Origin: Vibrionaceae bacterium | GTDB lineage: Bacteria > Pseudomonadota > Gammaproteobacteria > Enterobacterales > Vibrionaceae | Assembly: GCA_018222805.1 (NCBI GenBank) | Contig: JAAEZQ010000026.1 | Span: 1-44,249 of the forward strand | Reading direction: 5' to 3' | DNA length: 44,249 bases | Shown: piece after piece, positions 8,729 through 17,158 of the stretch | Layout: every line of letters begins with the position of its first letter | How positions within the stretch are numbered: the first letter of the stretch is position 1 | Position numbers and translations under genes: made by a program | Notes under the pieces: model-generated | What the model was told of the DNA's origin: nothing | Seen by the model: the letters and a program-made list of their open reading frames with translations, nothing else | Database searches by the model: none

Positions 8729-10525
8729 CTACTTCCAATGGTTGGGCGACTGATGATCGCTTTCCATTTCACGACCAAATATTTCTTCCAGCTCTTTTCG
8801 AGCCTCTTTCGCTCTTTGAGCGAGTTTCTTATCTTCACTGTGTTGAGGCAGCAAGTCTTTAAGCATAGCATTATCTAACTTACGAAAATGTGCTTCTGCC
8901 CGCTTTGCTTGATATGGATGCATACCGAGCTCTACAAGCGTCTGACGACCAAGATCAAGTGCACCTAAGAAGGTTTCACGCGAGTAGTTTTGTACGCCAT
9001 GACTCATCAGTTGGTAAGCTTCAACTCGGCTACGGGCTCGAGCGAGCAATTTAAGCTTAGGAAAATGTTCCCGGCAGATATCGACTATTGCCATGACTTC
9101 GTCCGGCGAATCAGTACAGATTACCAATGCTTCCGCTTTATCAGCTCCCGCTGCGCGCAATAAATCGATCTGGGTTGCATCACCATAAAACACTTTGTAG
9201 CCATATTTACGCAACAAGTGAATCTGGCTTGCATCACTTTCTAATACCGTCACTTTAATTTTGTTGGCATACATCAAACGCCCGACTACCTGACCAAAGC
9301 GACCAAATCCTGCGATGATAACCCGTGGGCGGCGATCAACCACATTACTGGTGACGCTCTCCTCTTCTTGGTTAAGCGTATGCGCAAACCACTTCTTTTG
9401 TCCCATCAACAGTAGAGGCGTTGTCACCATTGATAAGCTGACCACGACCAACAAAAAAGCAACCTGCTCTTGGGTTAAGATGCCTTCTTGGCTCGCAGCC
9501 GTGAAAATGACGAATGCAAACTCACCGCCTTGGCTTAGGATTGCAGCCATACGACTACGCGCTTTTGGCCGAACACGAGCAGCTCGCGCCAATACATAAA
9601 GCACCAGCCCCTTGGCCGTAACCAGTGCCACAACGGTAGCCAGAATTTCTAGTGGTAGCAGAACTAACAAACCAAGGTTCACGGACATGCCTACGGCGAT
9701 AAAAAACAGCCCTAAAAGCAATCCTTTAAACGGCTCGATAGCGATTTCTAACTCATGACGATATTCACTTTCCGCCAGCAGTACTCCTGCCAGAAAGGTA
9801 CCAAGTGCCATGGATAACCCCAGATTCTGCATCACAACCGCAATCCCCAGAACCACCAACAAAGAAGCAATGGTAAATAACTCGCGCCCCCCATTCATAA
9901 CGACAAAGCGAAACAGAGGACGTAGCAAGAAGTGACCACCTATCAGTAACGCAATGACACTGCCGAGAACCGTTAATACATCCAACCAATTCCCACCGGT
10001 TTGTCCACCCGCTAACAGCGGTAATACGGCCAGCATTGGAATCACAGCAATATCCTGAAACAGAAGTACCGCAAAGCCTGACTGCCCGGTTTCAGTGCCG
10101 TTCAGCCCCTGCTCTTCAATCACTCTCAGAGCAATAGCGGTTGAAGACAAAGCCAGTCCCATACCAATAACCAGACTCACTTGCATACTCAGCCCGAACA
10201 AACTGACAATGCTGCCAATCACGAACGTGCTTACCACAACCTGAGCGCCACCAAGCCCTAAAATCGGCCCTCGCATCTGCCACAACTTTTTGGGATTCAA
10301 CTCGAGGCCAATCAAGAAGAGTAAGAGTACGACCCCTAGCTCTGCAAAATGCAAAATTGCATCCACATCGCTTATTAGCCCCAGCCCCCATGGGCCAATC
10401 AAAACGCCTGCTAATAGGTAGCCCAGTACCGCTCCCAATCCAAATCGCTGCGCGAGTGGTACGGCGATAACAGCAGCGGAAAGGAACACCACACTGCTTT
10501 GAAGAAACTCACTGGTGACTGCCAT
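8729..10525 (-). CDS. kefB: Glutathione-regulated potassium/proton antiporter KefB
   Basis: CPA2-family K+/H+ antiporter of the inner membrane, kept shut by glutathione and opened by glutathione adducts of electrophiles to acidify the cytoplasm. Residues about 1-385 hold the hydrophobic transporter domain (12 or so segments, e.g. GLGAVLGYLLAGVLIGPWG and LGVVLLLFLIGLEL). A TrkA-N/RCK Rossmann domain follows at about 400-520 (RVIIAGFGRFGQVVGRLM), then a charged tail of about 60 residues. It has 598 residues (E. coli KefB 601). The start overlaps the end of kefG by 17 bp. Assignment as KefB rather than KefC comes from the kefG partner and yheV neighbour. Confidence 0.94.
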   Translation of the reverse strand: MAVTSEFLQSSVVFLSAAVIAVPLAQRFGLGAVLGYLLAGVLIGPWGLGLISDVDAILHFAELGVVLLLFLIGLELNPKKLWQMRGPILGLGGAQVVVSTFVIGSIVSLFGLSMQVSLVIGMGLALSSTAIALRVIEEQGLNGTETGQSGFAVLLFQDIAVIPMLAVLPLLAGGQTGGNWLDVLTVLGSVIALLIGGHFLLRPLFRFVVMNGGRELFTIASLLVVLGIAVVMQNLGLSMALGTFLAGVLLAESEYRHELEIAIEPFKGLLLGLFFIAVGMSVNLGLLVLLPLEILATVVALVTAKGLVLYVLARAARVRPKARSRMAAILSQGGEFAFVIFTAASQEGILTQEQVAFLLVVVSLSMVTTPLLLMGQKKWFAHTLNQEEESVTSNVVDRRPRVIIAGFGRFGQVVGRLMYANKIKVTVLESDASQIHLLRKYGYKVFYGDATQIDLLRAAGADKAEALVICTDSPDEVMAIVDICREHFPKLKLLARARSRVEAYQLMSHGVQNYSRETFLGALDLGRQTLVELGMHPYQAKRAEAHFRKLDNAMLKDLLPQHSEDKKLAQRAKEARKELEEIFGREMESDHQSPNHWK

Positions 10526-11105
10526 GCTGAACTCCCTGTTCGTTTGCTGCGTTCCAGTCTTTCAAAGGATCGCCCAACCATCGACGATACTGCTCCGCAT
10601 GCTCATAACGCTCTATATCAGAGACATTCCGAGACCAATATAGAACCATTGGTTCCAGCCAATGCATTTGACACAGTGCCGCAGTTAATTCAAATGGCTG
10701 AAGAATCTGTTCTAACGGATATTTGTTGTAACCCTTGGTACTGAACGCTGCTTCTTTGCCTCCAGTAGTGATCACACTACGCCAATGTTTTCCTTTTAGA
10801 GCGCAGCCATCGCCGAACGCGAAACCTTTACCAAGCACACGATCCAACCACTCTTTTAACAGAGCAGGACAAGAGTACATATAGAGAGGATGATGGAATA
10901 CGATCACATCGTGCGCCATCAGGAGCTCATGTTCGTGGCTAATATCAATAAAGAAATCCGGATAAGCTCCATACAGATCGTGTACCGTTACATGATCAAG
11001 TGATTGAATTCTCTTTATCATCACTTGATTGGCAATGGAGTTATAGGGTTCTGGGTGAGCATAGATAACCAGAACTCTTGGGGGAATAGACGGTGTTACA
11101 GCCAA
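10509..11105 (-). CDS. kefG: Ancillary quinone oxidoreductase of KefB (KefG)
   Basis: Flavodoxin-like NAD(P)H:quinone oxidoreductase family protein that binds KefB at the membrane and is needed for its full activity. Motifs: RVLVIYAHPEPYNSIAN at the N terminus, HHPLYMYSCPALLKEWLDRV in the middle, and VITTGGKEAAFS. I chose a TTG start at 11105, because AAGGA lies 7 bp upstream, giving 198 residues. A further upstream TTG at 11141 (210 residues) has no visible ribosome binding site. E. coli KefG has about 184 residues. It is the first gene of kefG-kefB-yheV and is divergent from yheS. Confidence 0.9.
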   Translation of the reverse strand: MAVTPSIPPRVLVIYAHPEPYNSIANQVMIKRIQSLDHVTVHDLYGAYPDFFIDISHEHELLMAHDVIVFHHPLYMYSCPALLKEWLDRVLGKGFAFGDGCALKGKHWRSVITTGGKEAAFSTKGYNKYPLEQILQPFELTAALCQMHWLEPMVLYWSRNVSDIERYEHAEQYRRWLGDPLKDWNAANEQGVQHGSHQ

Positions 11106-11280
11106 ATGGTCGTCCTTATGTTCATTTTTATCCGTTATCAAATTGTTATACGTTTTTGTGCAGCAGAATGCAATTCGTGCTCAGAGATCGACTTTTAGCG
11201 CCAATACCCCTACTATTCACCGCTAGATAACTACCTTAGTGACAAAGCAACGCGCACAGCGCAAAGTGAATGACGACTCT

Positions 11281-13200
11281 ATGATTACCTTTTCTGATAT
11301 TCAGTTACTGCGTGGCGGTAAACCTCTTTTAGATCAAGCTTCTGCGACTATCCATCCCGGAGATAAAGTCGGCTTAGTGGGCAAAAATGGCTGTGGTAAG
11401 TCCACCCTGTTTGCTTTGCTAAAAGACGAACTGTCCATTGATGCTGGCTCATTCAGCCAACCACAGCACTGGGAACTGGCATGGGTAGCACAGGAAACCC
11501 CCGCACTGGAACGTAGTGCATTAGAGTATGTCATTGATGGTGACCGTGAATTTCGTGGTCTTGAACAGCAACTCGCAGCGGCTGAAGAACAAGACAACGG
11601 GACTCTGGTCGCTGAAATTCACGGTAAAATCGAAACCATTGGTGGTTACAGCATTCGCGCCCGTGCAGCAGAGTTGCTTGATGGCTTAGGGTTCAGCCAG
11701 GAACAGATGAGCTGGAGTTTGACTCAATTTTCCGGTGGTTGGCGTATGCGCCTTAACCTGGCTCAAGCGCTGCTTTGTCGCTCAGACTTACTGTTGCTTG
11801 ATGAGCCAACCAACCACTTAGATTTGGATGCGGTAATGTGGCTGGAGCGCTGGCTACAAAACTACCCGGGCACACTGATTCTGATCTCGCACGACCGTGA
11901 TTTCCTTGATCCTATCGTTGGCCGCATCATTCACATTGAAAACCAACAGCTAAATGAATACACGGGGAACTACTCCTCATTCGAAAACCAGCGTGCGCAA
12001 AAAATGCTCCTGCAGCAAGCGATGTTCGAGAAGCAGAAAAAGCAGATGTCGCACATGCAAAGCTACATCGATCGCTTCCGCTACAAAGCCTCTAAAGCGC
12101 GTCAGGCGCAAAGCCGTATTAAAGCACTGGAACGCATGGAGAAAGTGTTACCGGCACAGTTTGATAACCCATTCAGCTTTGAATTCCGTCAACCTGCCGC
12201 CTTGCCGAATCCAATCATGATGATGGATGACGTCTCGGCTGGCTACGATGACAACTTAATTCTGGAGAAAATCCGCCTAAACCTCGTTCCCGGTAGCCGC
12301 ATAGGTTTGCTCGGTCGTAACGGCGCGGGTAAATCAACACTAATTAAACTACTTTCTGGCGAGCTCAAAGCGCAAGGCGGCGACCTGACCTACTCACAAG
12401 GCGTGAAAATTGGCTACTTCGCTCAGCACCAGCTTGAAACTCTGCACCCTGAAGAAACGCCGCTGCAGCACATGATGCAAATTGCACCGGACCAAACCGA
12501 GCAACAGCTGCGTGATTACCTGGGTAGTTTTGGCTTCCAAGGCGATAAAGCACTGGAGAAAGTGGCGCCGTTCTCTGGTGGTGAAAAAGCACGTTTGGTT
12601 TTGGCATTGATTGTTTGGCAGAAACCAAACCTATTACTACTCGATGAGCCAACCAACCATCTAGACTTAGACATGCGTCAGGCATTAACGATGGCGTTGC
12701 AAACGTTCGAAGGCGCAATGGTTATTGTCTCGCATGACCGCTACCTATTACGTGCAACAACAGATGACTTATATCTTGTTCATGACCGCCAGGTGGCACC
12801 ATTTGATGGCGACTTAAATGACTACTATAAATGGCTAACAGAGCAACAAAGAGTTGAGCGTAAAGAGGCGCAGGCTTCGCAACCCGCAAAGGACACCGCC
12901 AACAGTGCCGCAGCGAAAAAAGAGCAGAAACGCCGCGACGCCGAATTTCGTAAACAAACGGCACCAATTCGCAAAACCCTGACACAATTAGAAAATAAAA
13001 TGGATAAGTTGGGTGCAGCACTAGCAAAAGCAGAAGAGCAATTGGCGGATAACACACTGTATGAAGCCGAAAATAAGGCTAAACTAAATGAAGTATTGGC
13101 GCTTCAATCATCGAGCAAATCCGAGCTCGAAGAAGTTGAGATGGAATGGATGTCTGCTCAAGAAGAGTTAGAGCAGATGGAGCTAGAGTTTAATCAATGA
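11281..13200 (+). CDS. yheS: ABC-F family ATPase YheS
   Basis: Soluble ABC-F ATPase (translation-factor type, no membrane domain). Two nucleotide-binding domains are seen. The first has Walker A GKNGCGKST (about residue 35), signature FSGGWRMRL and Walker B LLLLDEPTNHLD. The second has GRNGAGKST, FSGGEKARLVLAL and LLLLDEPTNHLD. An interdomain linker with RFRYKASKARQAQSRIKALE and a C-terminal coiled-coil of about 100 residues complete it. With the start at 11281 (MITFSDIQLLRGG) it has 639 residues (E. coli 637). A GTG 14 codons earlier is less likely. E. coli YheS acts on stalled ribosomes. The stop overlaps the next start (ATGA). Confidence 0.95.
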   Translation: MITFSDIQLLRGGKPLLDQASATIHPGDKVGLVGKNGCGKSTLFALLKDELSIDAGSFSQPQHWELAWVAQETPALERSALEYVIDGDREFRGLEQQLAAAEEQDNGTLVAEIHGKIETIGGYSIRARAAELLDGLGFSQEQMSWSLTQFSGGWRMRLNLAQALLCRSDLLLLDEPTNHLDLDAVMWLERWLQNYPGTLILISHDRDFLDPIVGRIIHIENQQLNEYTGNYSSFENQRAQKMLLQQAMFEKQKKQMSHMQSYIDRFRYKASKARQAQSRIKALERMEKVLPAQFDNPFSFEFRQPAALPNPIMMMDDVSAGYDDNLILEKIRLNLVPGSRIGLLGRNGAGKSTLIKLLSGELKAQGGDLTYSQGVKIGYFAQHQLETLHPEETPLQHMMQIAPDQTEQQLRDYLGSFGFQGDKALEKVAPFSGGEKARLVLALIVWQKPNLLLLDEPTNHLDLDMRQALTMALQTFEGAMVIVSHDRYLLRATTDDLYLVHDRQVAPFDGDLNDYYKWLTEQQRVERKEAQASQPAKDTANSAAAKKEQKRRDAEFRKQTAPIRKTLTQLENKMDKLGAALAKAEEQLADNTLYEAENKAKLNEVLALQSSSKSELEEVEMEWMSAQEELEQMELEFNQ

Positions 13201-13685
13201 CAAATAAGCACGCAGAATACACCCTTACCTTAGAGCATCTATGGCAATTCAGTTTGCAGTTTTATGGTGTGCGGGAAGTAAAAGAAGCGTGCTTGTCATT
13301 ACAAAACAATTATCACGGCAACGTAAATCTACTATTGCTGCTCCGATGGCTCGACGAGCAGCAGCTCATTTTTCAAGAAAAAGACTGGCATTTAGTTCAA
13401 AGCTGTCTAGGCCGAAGCGAGACCTTACTGCACTCTTTTCGCGACCTGCGACGCCACCTAAAATCTCAAGTCAACGACGCGTTATACCGTGAAACGTTGC
13501 AGTTTGAACTGCAGTTAGAGAAACAACAACAATCCGACTTAGTCGACTGCATTAACTCTCTCTGCCTGATAAAAAACGATGGCGATCCTCTCACGCTCAG
13601 ATATTGCCGTCAGTTAGGCGGGGAGCATTTACAACAAGCTTTTGCCATCCCGGTGCCAAATATTCACGTGATAAAGCATCCTTAA
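13197..13685 (+). CDS. TIGR02444 / DUF2390 family protein, function unknown
   Basis: A 162-residue, mostly helical cytoplasmic protein starting MTNKHAEYTLTLEHLWQF. The family-like features are LWQFSLQFYGVREVKEACLSLQ (start of a helix pair) followed by a Leu-rich segment, VNLLLLLRWLDEQQ. There is no signal peptide or membrane span. It overlaps the yheS stop by 4 bp (ATGA), so translation is coupled to the ABC-F factor. The gene is absent from this position in E. coli, where yheS is followed by yheT. Family name recalled from sequence resemblance; no function is known to me. Confidence 0.72.
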   Translation: MTNKHAEYTLTLEHLWQFSLQFYGVREVKEACLSLQNNYHGNVNLLLLLRWLDEQQLIFQEKDWHLVQSCLGRSETLLHSFRDLRRHLKSQVNDALYRETLQFELQLEKQQQSDLVDCINSLCLIKNDGDPLTLRYCRQLGGEHLQQAFAIPVPNIHVIKHP

Positions 13686-13751
13686 ATCGCTGTAAGTAAC
13701 TTCGACCACTGGCTATTCCCTGGGCTACTTTCCTTTAAACTTGCGTCGGTG

Positions 13752-13793
13752 AGAACACTCTGAATCCTGCATCTTGAAGTCATTTGGGTATAA
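13752..13793. repeat. Candidate Vibrio dispersed intergenic repeat
   Basis: Intergenic sequence with the core CCTGCATCTTGAAGTCATTT followed by GGGTATA resembles a short element I recall in many Vibrio intergenic regions (in reverse, TATACCCAA...TTCAAGATGCAGG). Only one copy is in this window, so the repeat nature rests on memory. A consensus-like -10 TATAAT follows at 13799-13804, so it may also touch the yheT promoter. Confidence 0.4.
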
Positions 13794-13870
13794 AATACTA
13801 TAATATTTATAAAGGATTATATTAATAAGTCTTCCTATGGATGTTGGAGGACGTATAAGAGCAGTTAGGT

Positions 13871-14878
13871 ATGACACAATTTTTTGCAGCCGCTGGGATG
13901 AAAAACCCACACCTTCAGACCCTTCTACCGCGCTTTATTCGTAAAAAAGCGCTGTTTGCCCCTGTCTGGCAAACGCTGGATACCACGGATGGCGATTTCC
14001 TTGATCTCGCTTGGAGTGAAGACCCAAATAAAGAAGCCGCTCAGCACAAGCCTATTTTTATCCTGTTTCACGGCTTGGAAGGCTGCTTCTACAGTCCTTA
14101 TGCCAACGGACTAATGAACGCATTTGCTAAATCTGGCTGGCTTTCGGTGATGATGCATTTTCGTGGCTGCAGCGGTAAACCGAACAAGAAAGCCCGCGCT
14201 TACCACTCAGGGGAAGTGACCGACGCTCGCTTTTTCCTTGAGAATCTTGAAAGACAATTCCCGGATAACCCTAAAGTTGCCATTGGCATTTCCTTAGGGG
14301 GAAATATGCTGGCAAACTACTTAGCGCAATACCAAGATAACCCGATACTTAAAGCGGCAACCATTGTGTCCGCGCCTCTTGATTTAGCTGCTTGCGCTAA
14401 CCGCATTGAACAGGGGTTTTCCAAGGTCTACCGACGTTATTTGCTTTCATCACTCAAACGCAACGCCTTACAAAAGCACTCTTTACTCCATGGTGAACTG
14501 GCGCTCTCTTACAATTCGATCAAGCGCGTCACTCGCTTACAAGAGTTTGACGATTTGATAACGGCACCACTGCACGGGTTTAAAGACGCACAGGACTATT
14601 ACACGCAATGCTCTGGGTTGAGTAAGTTGCAACAAATCAAATTACCGACCCTGATCATTCACGCCAAGGATGATCCATTTATGACCGATGAGGTTATCCC
14701 TAAATTTGTCCTGCCAGCTAACATCGACTATCGCTTGTATGAGCATGGAGGCCATGTTGGTTTTATCTCAGGCTCTGCATTAAAACCGAAGTTTTGGCTA
14801 GAAGAGGCGCTGCCATCCTATTACGAGAGCATCGCCGCGGAGCACCTTTCTGCTGTATCGAAACGCAAGACACAGTAG
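13871..14878 (+). CDS. yheT: Alpha/beta-fold hydrolase YheT
   Basis: Predicted esterase of the YheT/EMB8 family (335 residues; E. coli 340). The fold markers are FILFHGLEGCFYSPYANGLM (oxyanion-hole loop), the nucleophile elbow GISLGGNMLANYLA (Ser about 141) and, near the C terminus, DDPFMTDEV (Asp) and EHGGHVGFI (His), which complete the Ser-Asp-His triad. The natural substrate is unknown. The ribosome binding site is weak. It begins the yheT-yheU unit downstream of yheS and is followed by yheU after 85 bp. Confidence 0.92.
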   Translation: MTQFFAAAGMKNPHLQTLLPRFIRKKALFAPVWQTLDTTDGDFLDLAWSEDPNKEAAQHKPIFILFHGLEGCFYSPYANGLMNAFAKSGWLSVMMHFRGCSGKPNKKARAYHSGEVTDARFFLENLERQFPDNPKVAIGISLGGNMLANYLAQYQDNPILKAATIVSAPLDLAACANRIEQGFSKVYRRYLLSSLKRNALQKHSLLHGELALSYNSIKRVTRLQEFDDLITAPLHGFKDAQDYYTQCSGLSKLQQIKLPTLIIHAKDDPFMTDEVIPKFVLPANIDYRLYEHGGHVGFISGSALKPKFWLEEALPSYYESIAAEHLSAVSKRKTQ

Positions 14879-14963
14879 ACTTGGAGATGTTGGCCTTTCG
14901 GACTAATTATTACCACGAAGGTCAATACAACCTATCCATCTATCATAAAATTTTGAGGTATTT

Positions 14964-15176
14964 ATGATCATTCCTTGGCAAGACATTGCACCAGAGACAC
15001 TGGAAAACCTGATTCGTGAATTTGTTCTACGTGAAGGGACAGATTACGGAACCGTCGAAATTTCTCTGCGAGATAAAATCGATCAGGTTAAATTGCAGCT
15101 AGAGAAAGGCGAAGCGGTTATCATGTTCTCCGAACTGCATGAAACCGTGGATATTCAATTAAAAGCCAAGTATTAA
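14964..15176 (+). CDS. yheU: UPF0270 protein YheU
   Basis: A 70-residue protein beginning [20 protein letters not shown], the family's invariant N terminus, with [18 protein letters not shown] in the middle. The length matches E. coli YheU (72). RBS GAGGT precedes the ATG. Function is unknown. It is placed between yheT and prkB exactly as in enterobacteria. Confidence 0.93.
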   Translation: MIIPWQDIAPETLENLIREFVLREGTDYGTVEISLRDKIDQVKLQLEKGEAVIMFSELHETVDIQLKAKY

Positions 15177-15314
15177 TACCTTTTACCTAACCCCCTCACA
15201 TTTTACCGTATCCCACTCGATGACAAGCAGTTGTTACGTGCTATAGTGGGTTATCTCTCGTGCAGTAGACGCCTACTGCATCTTAAAGGAAAGTAATTTT
15301 CGACAAGGTTTGTC

Positions 15315-16184
15315 ATGTCAGCTAAACACCCAATCATTGCAGTAACCGGCTCTTCCGGTGCCGGCACGACCACTACATCTGAAGCCTTCCGCAAGATGTT
15401 CAATATGATGAACGTCAAACCAGCTTGGGTTGAAGGTGACAGCTTCCATCGTTTTACTCGCCCGGAAATGGACATCGAAATTCGTAAAGCGCGCGAGCAA
15501 GGCAGACACATTAGTTACTTTGGTCCGCAGGCCAATGACTTTCCTGGTTTGGAGAAGTTTTTTCGTCAGTTTGGCGAAAATGGTACTGGCAGCATTCGCC
15601 GCTATCTGCACACCTTTGATGAAGCAGTACCCTATAACCAGATGCCAGGCACTTTCACACCGTGGCAAGATCTCCCAGACAACAGTGATGTACTCTTCTA
15701 TGAAGGGCTGCATGGCGGTGTGGTCGATGGTGAAGTGAATGTGTCGCAACATGTCGATTTTCTGATAGGCATGGTGCCGATTGTAAACCTGGAGTGGATC
15801 CAAAAATTCGTCCGAGATACGCGTGACCGTGGCCATTCACGAGAAGCCGTTATGGACTCCATCGTGCGCTCGATGGATGACTATCTGAATTACATCACTC
15901 CCCAGTTTTCACGCACTCATATCAACTTTCAGCGCGTACCGACCGTGGACACATCAAATCCACTCAACGCGAAAGGCATCCCTAGCCTAGATGAAAGCTT
16001 TGTGGTCATCCGACTACGTGGGATCAAGAATGTCGACTTCCCTTACCTATTGGCCATGATTGACGGCTCGTTTATGTCACGCCACAACACCATCGTCGTG
16101 CCAGGCGGTAAGATGAGTTTTGCGATGGAGCTTATTGTGAGGCCTATCCTACAACAACTGATAGAAACAGGAAAAATTGGCTAA
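15315..16184 (+). CDS. prkB: Phosphoribulokinase-family protein PrkB
   Basis: Member of the phosphoribulokinase/uridine kinase P-loop family with 289 residues, the same as E. coli PrkB. The P-loop is GSSGAGTTTTSEAF, with Thr where Walker A usually has Lys. This is the normal family variant and not a defect. Other markers are EGDSFHRFTRPEMD and FYEGLHGG (catalytic Asp and Glu regions) and VVPGGKM near the end. Since this organism is not expected to fix CO2 by the Calvin cycle, the true substrate is uncertain. The gene is next to crp in enterobacteria too. Confidence 0.93.
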   Translation: MSAKHPIIAVTGSSGAGTTTTSEAFRKMFNMMNVKPAWVEGDSFHRFTRPEMDIEIRKAREQGRHISYFGPQANDFPGLEKFFRQFGENGTGSIRRYLHTFDEAVPYNQMPGTFTPWQDLPDNSDVLFYEGLHGGVVDGEVNVSQHVDFLIGMVPIVNLEWIQKFVRDTRDRGHSREAVMDSIVRSMDDYLNYITPQFSRTHINFQRVPTVDTSNPLNAKGIPSLDESFVVIRLRGIKNVDFPYLLAMIDGSFMSRHNTIVVPGGKMSFAMELIVRPILQQLIETGKIG

Positions 16185-16217
16185 AAATCTCGCTTTCGGA
16201 GTGTTTACTTTTCATAC

Positions 16218-16233
16218 CGTGATCATGTGCACA
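16218..16233. promoter_or_regulatory. Candidate CRP site upstream of crp
   Basis: CGTGA-TCATGT-GCACA matches the CRP consensus TGTGA-N6-TCACA at 8 of 10 half-site positions. It lies about 135 bp before the predicted crp transcription start. E. coli crp is autoregulated, but from differently placed sites, so this is only a candidate. Confidence 0.35.
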
Positions 16234-16325
16234 GTTTTGCGTACAAAATAGCAACCATGGCACGATTAAAATCAAGAAATCATCCTCGAAAAAGGATACT
16301 ATTTCTTACCGAAACACAAGATAGC

Positions 16326-16354
16326 TTGCAGCATATAAAAAGTGCTCTTATTCT
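16326..16354 (+). promoter_or_regulatory. Predicted sigma-70 promoter of crp
   Basis: TTGCAG (16326-16331), a 17 bp spacer and TATTCT (16349-16354). Transcription would start near 16361, leaving a leader of about 65 nt before the crp ATG. Each hexamer has two mismatches from consensus. Confidence 0.5.
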
Positions 16355-16424
16355 AGTAACCCTGATTCAGGCTTAGCTAAAATATGGATAGCGCAAGCGT
16401 ACCCTGCAGAGGAAGTGAGATATT

Positions 16425-17057
16425 ATGGTTCTAGGTAAACCTCAAACCGACCCGACATTAGAGTGGTTTCTTTCACACTGTCACATTCATAAGTACCCTT
16501 CAAAGAGCACGCTGATTCACGCTGGTGAAAAAGCTGAAACCTTGTACTACATCGTTAAAGGTTCTGTTGCGGTTCTTATCAAAGACGAAGAAGGTAAGGA
16601 AATGATTCTTTCTTACCTAAACCAAGGAGACTTTATTGGTGAACTTGGTCTATTCGAGGAAGACCAAGAGCGCACAGCTTGGGTTCGAGCTAAATCTCCT
16701 TGCGAAGTTGCTGAGATTTCTTTCAAGAAATTCCGTCAGCTTATCCAAGTAAACCCAGACATCCTAATGCGTCTTTCTGCGCAGATGGCTCGTCGCCTTC
16801 AAGTAACCAGCCAAAAAGTGGGTGACCTAGCGTTCCTAGACGTAACTGGTCGTATCGCTCAGACGCTTCTGAACCTTGCAAAACAACCAGACGCGATGAC
16901 TCACCCAGATGGCATGCAAATCAAGATCACTCGTCAAGAAATCGGTCAAATCGTTGGCTGTTCTCGTGAGACAGTTGGTCGTATCTTGAAGATGCTAGAA
17001 GAGCAGAATCTAATCTCTGCGCACGGTAAAACTATCGTAGTTTACGGTACTCGTTAA
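16425..17057 (+). CDS. crp: cAMP receptor protein (CRP/CAP)
   Basis: Global cAMP-dependent transcription factor for carbon catabolite control. In vibrios it also affects motility, competence and virulence. It has 210 residues, like E. coli CRP. The N-terminal cyclic-nucleotide domain includes [19 protein letters not shown] (the Glu-Arg pair that contacts cAMP), then the dimer helix with [13 protein letters not shown] (Thr and Ser that contact cAMP). The C-terminal helix-turn-helix is [19 protein letters not shown], whose recognition helix is conserved, so TGTGA-type sites should be bound. It has a single-gene layout with its own promoter and a strong terminator. Confidence 0.98.
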   Translation: MVLGKPQTDPTLEWFLSHCHIHKYPSKSTLIHAGEKAETLYYIVKGSVAVLIKDEEGKEMILSYLNQGDFIGELGLFEEDQERTAWVRAKSPCEVAEISFKKFRQLIQVNPDILMRLSAQMARRLQVTSQKVGDLAFLDVTGRIAQTLLNLAKQPDAMTHPDGMQIKITRQEIGQIVGCSRETVGRILKMLEEQNLISAHGKTIVVYGTR

Positions 17058-17088
17058 TCTCTGATTCGAGTAATCGCAAATAAATAAT

Positions 17089-17122
17089 AAAGCCACCAAT
17101 GGCAACATTGGTGGCTTTTTCT
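17089..17122 (+). terminator. Terminator of crp, shared with convergent DUF1338 gene
   Basis: Perfect 13 bp stem AAAGCCACCAATG / CATTGGTGGCTTT with a GCAA tetraloop, then TTTTT. The convergent gene ends at 17159 on the other strand, where the mirror copy also has a short T-run. Confidence 0.93.
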
Positions 17123-17158
17123 TTGGGTACAGAAAATGTGTTATTAGGCGTAATGGCC

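Noticed and set aside
15339..15380. Broken P-loop in PrkB (Thr instead of Lys)
   Set aside because: GAGTTTTS is the normal form in the bacterial phosphoribulokinase-like family, including E. coli PrkB, and so not a sign of inactivation.
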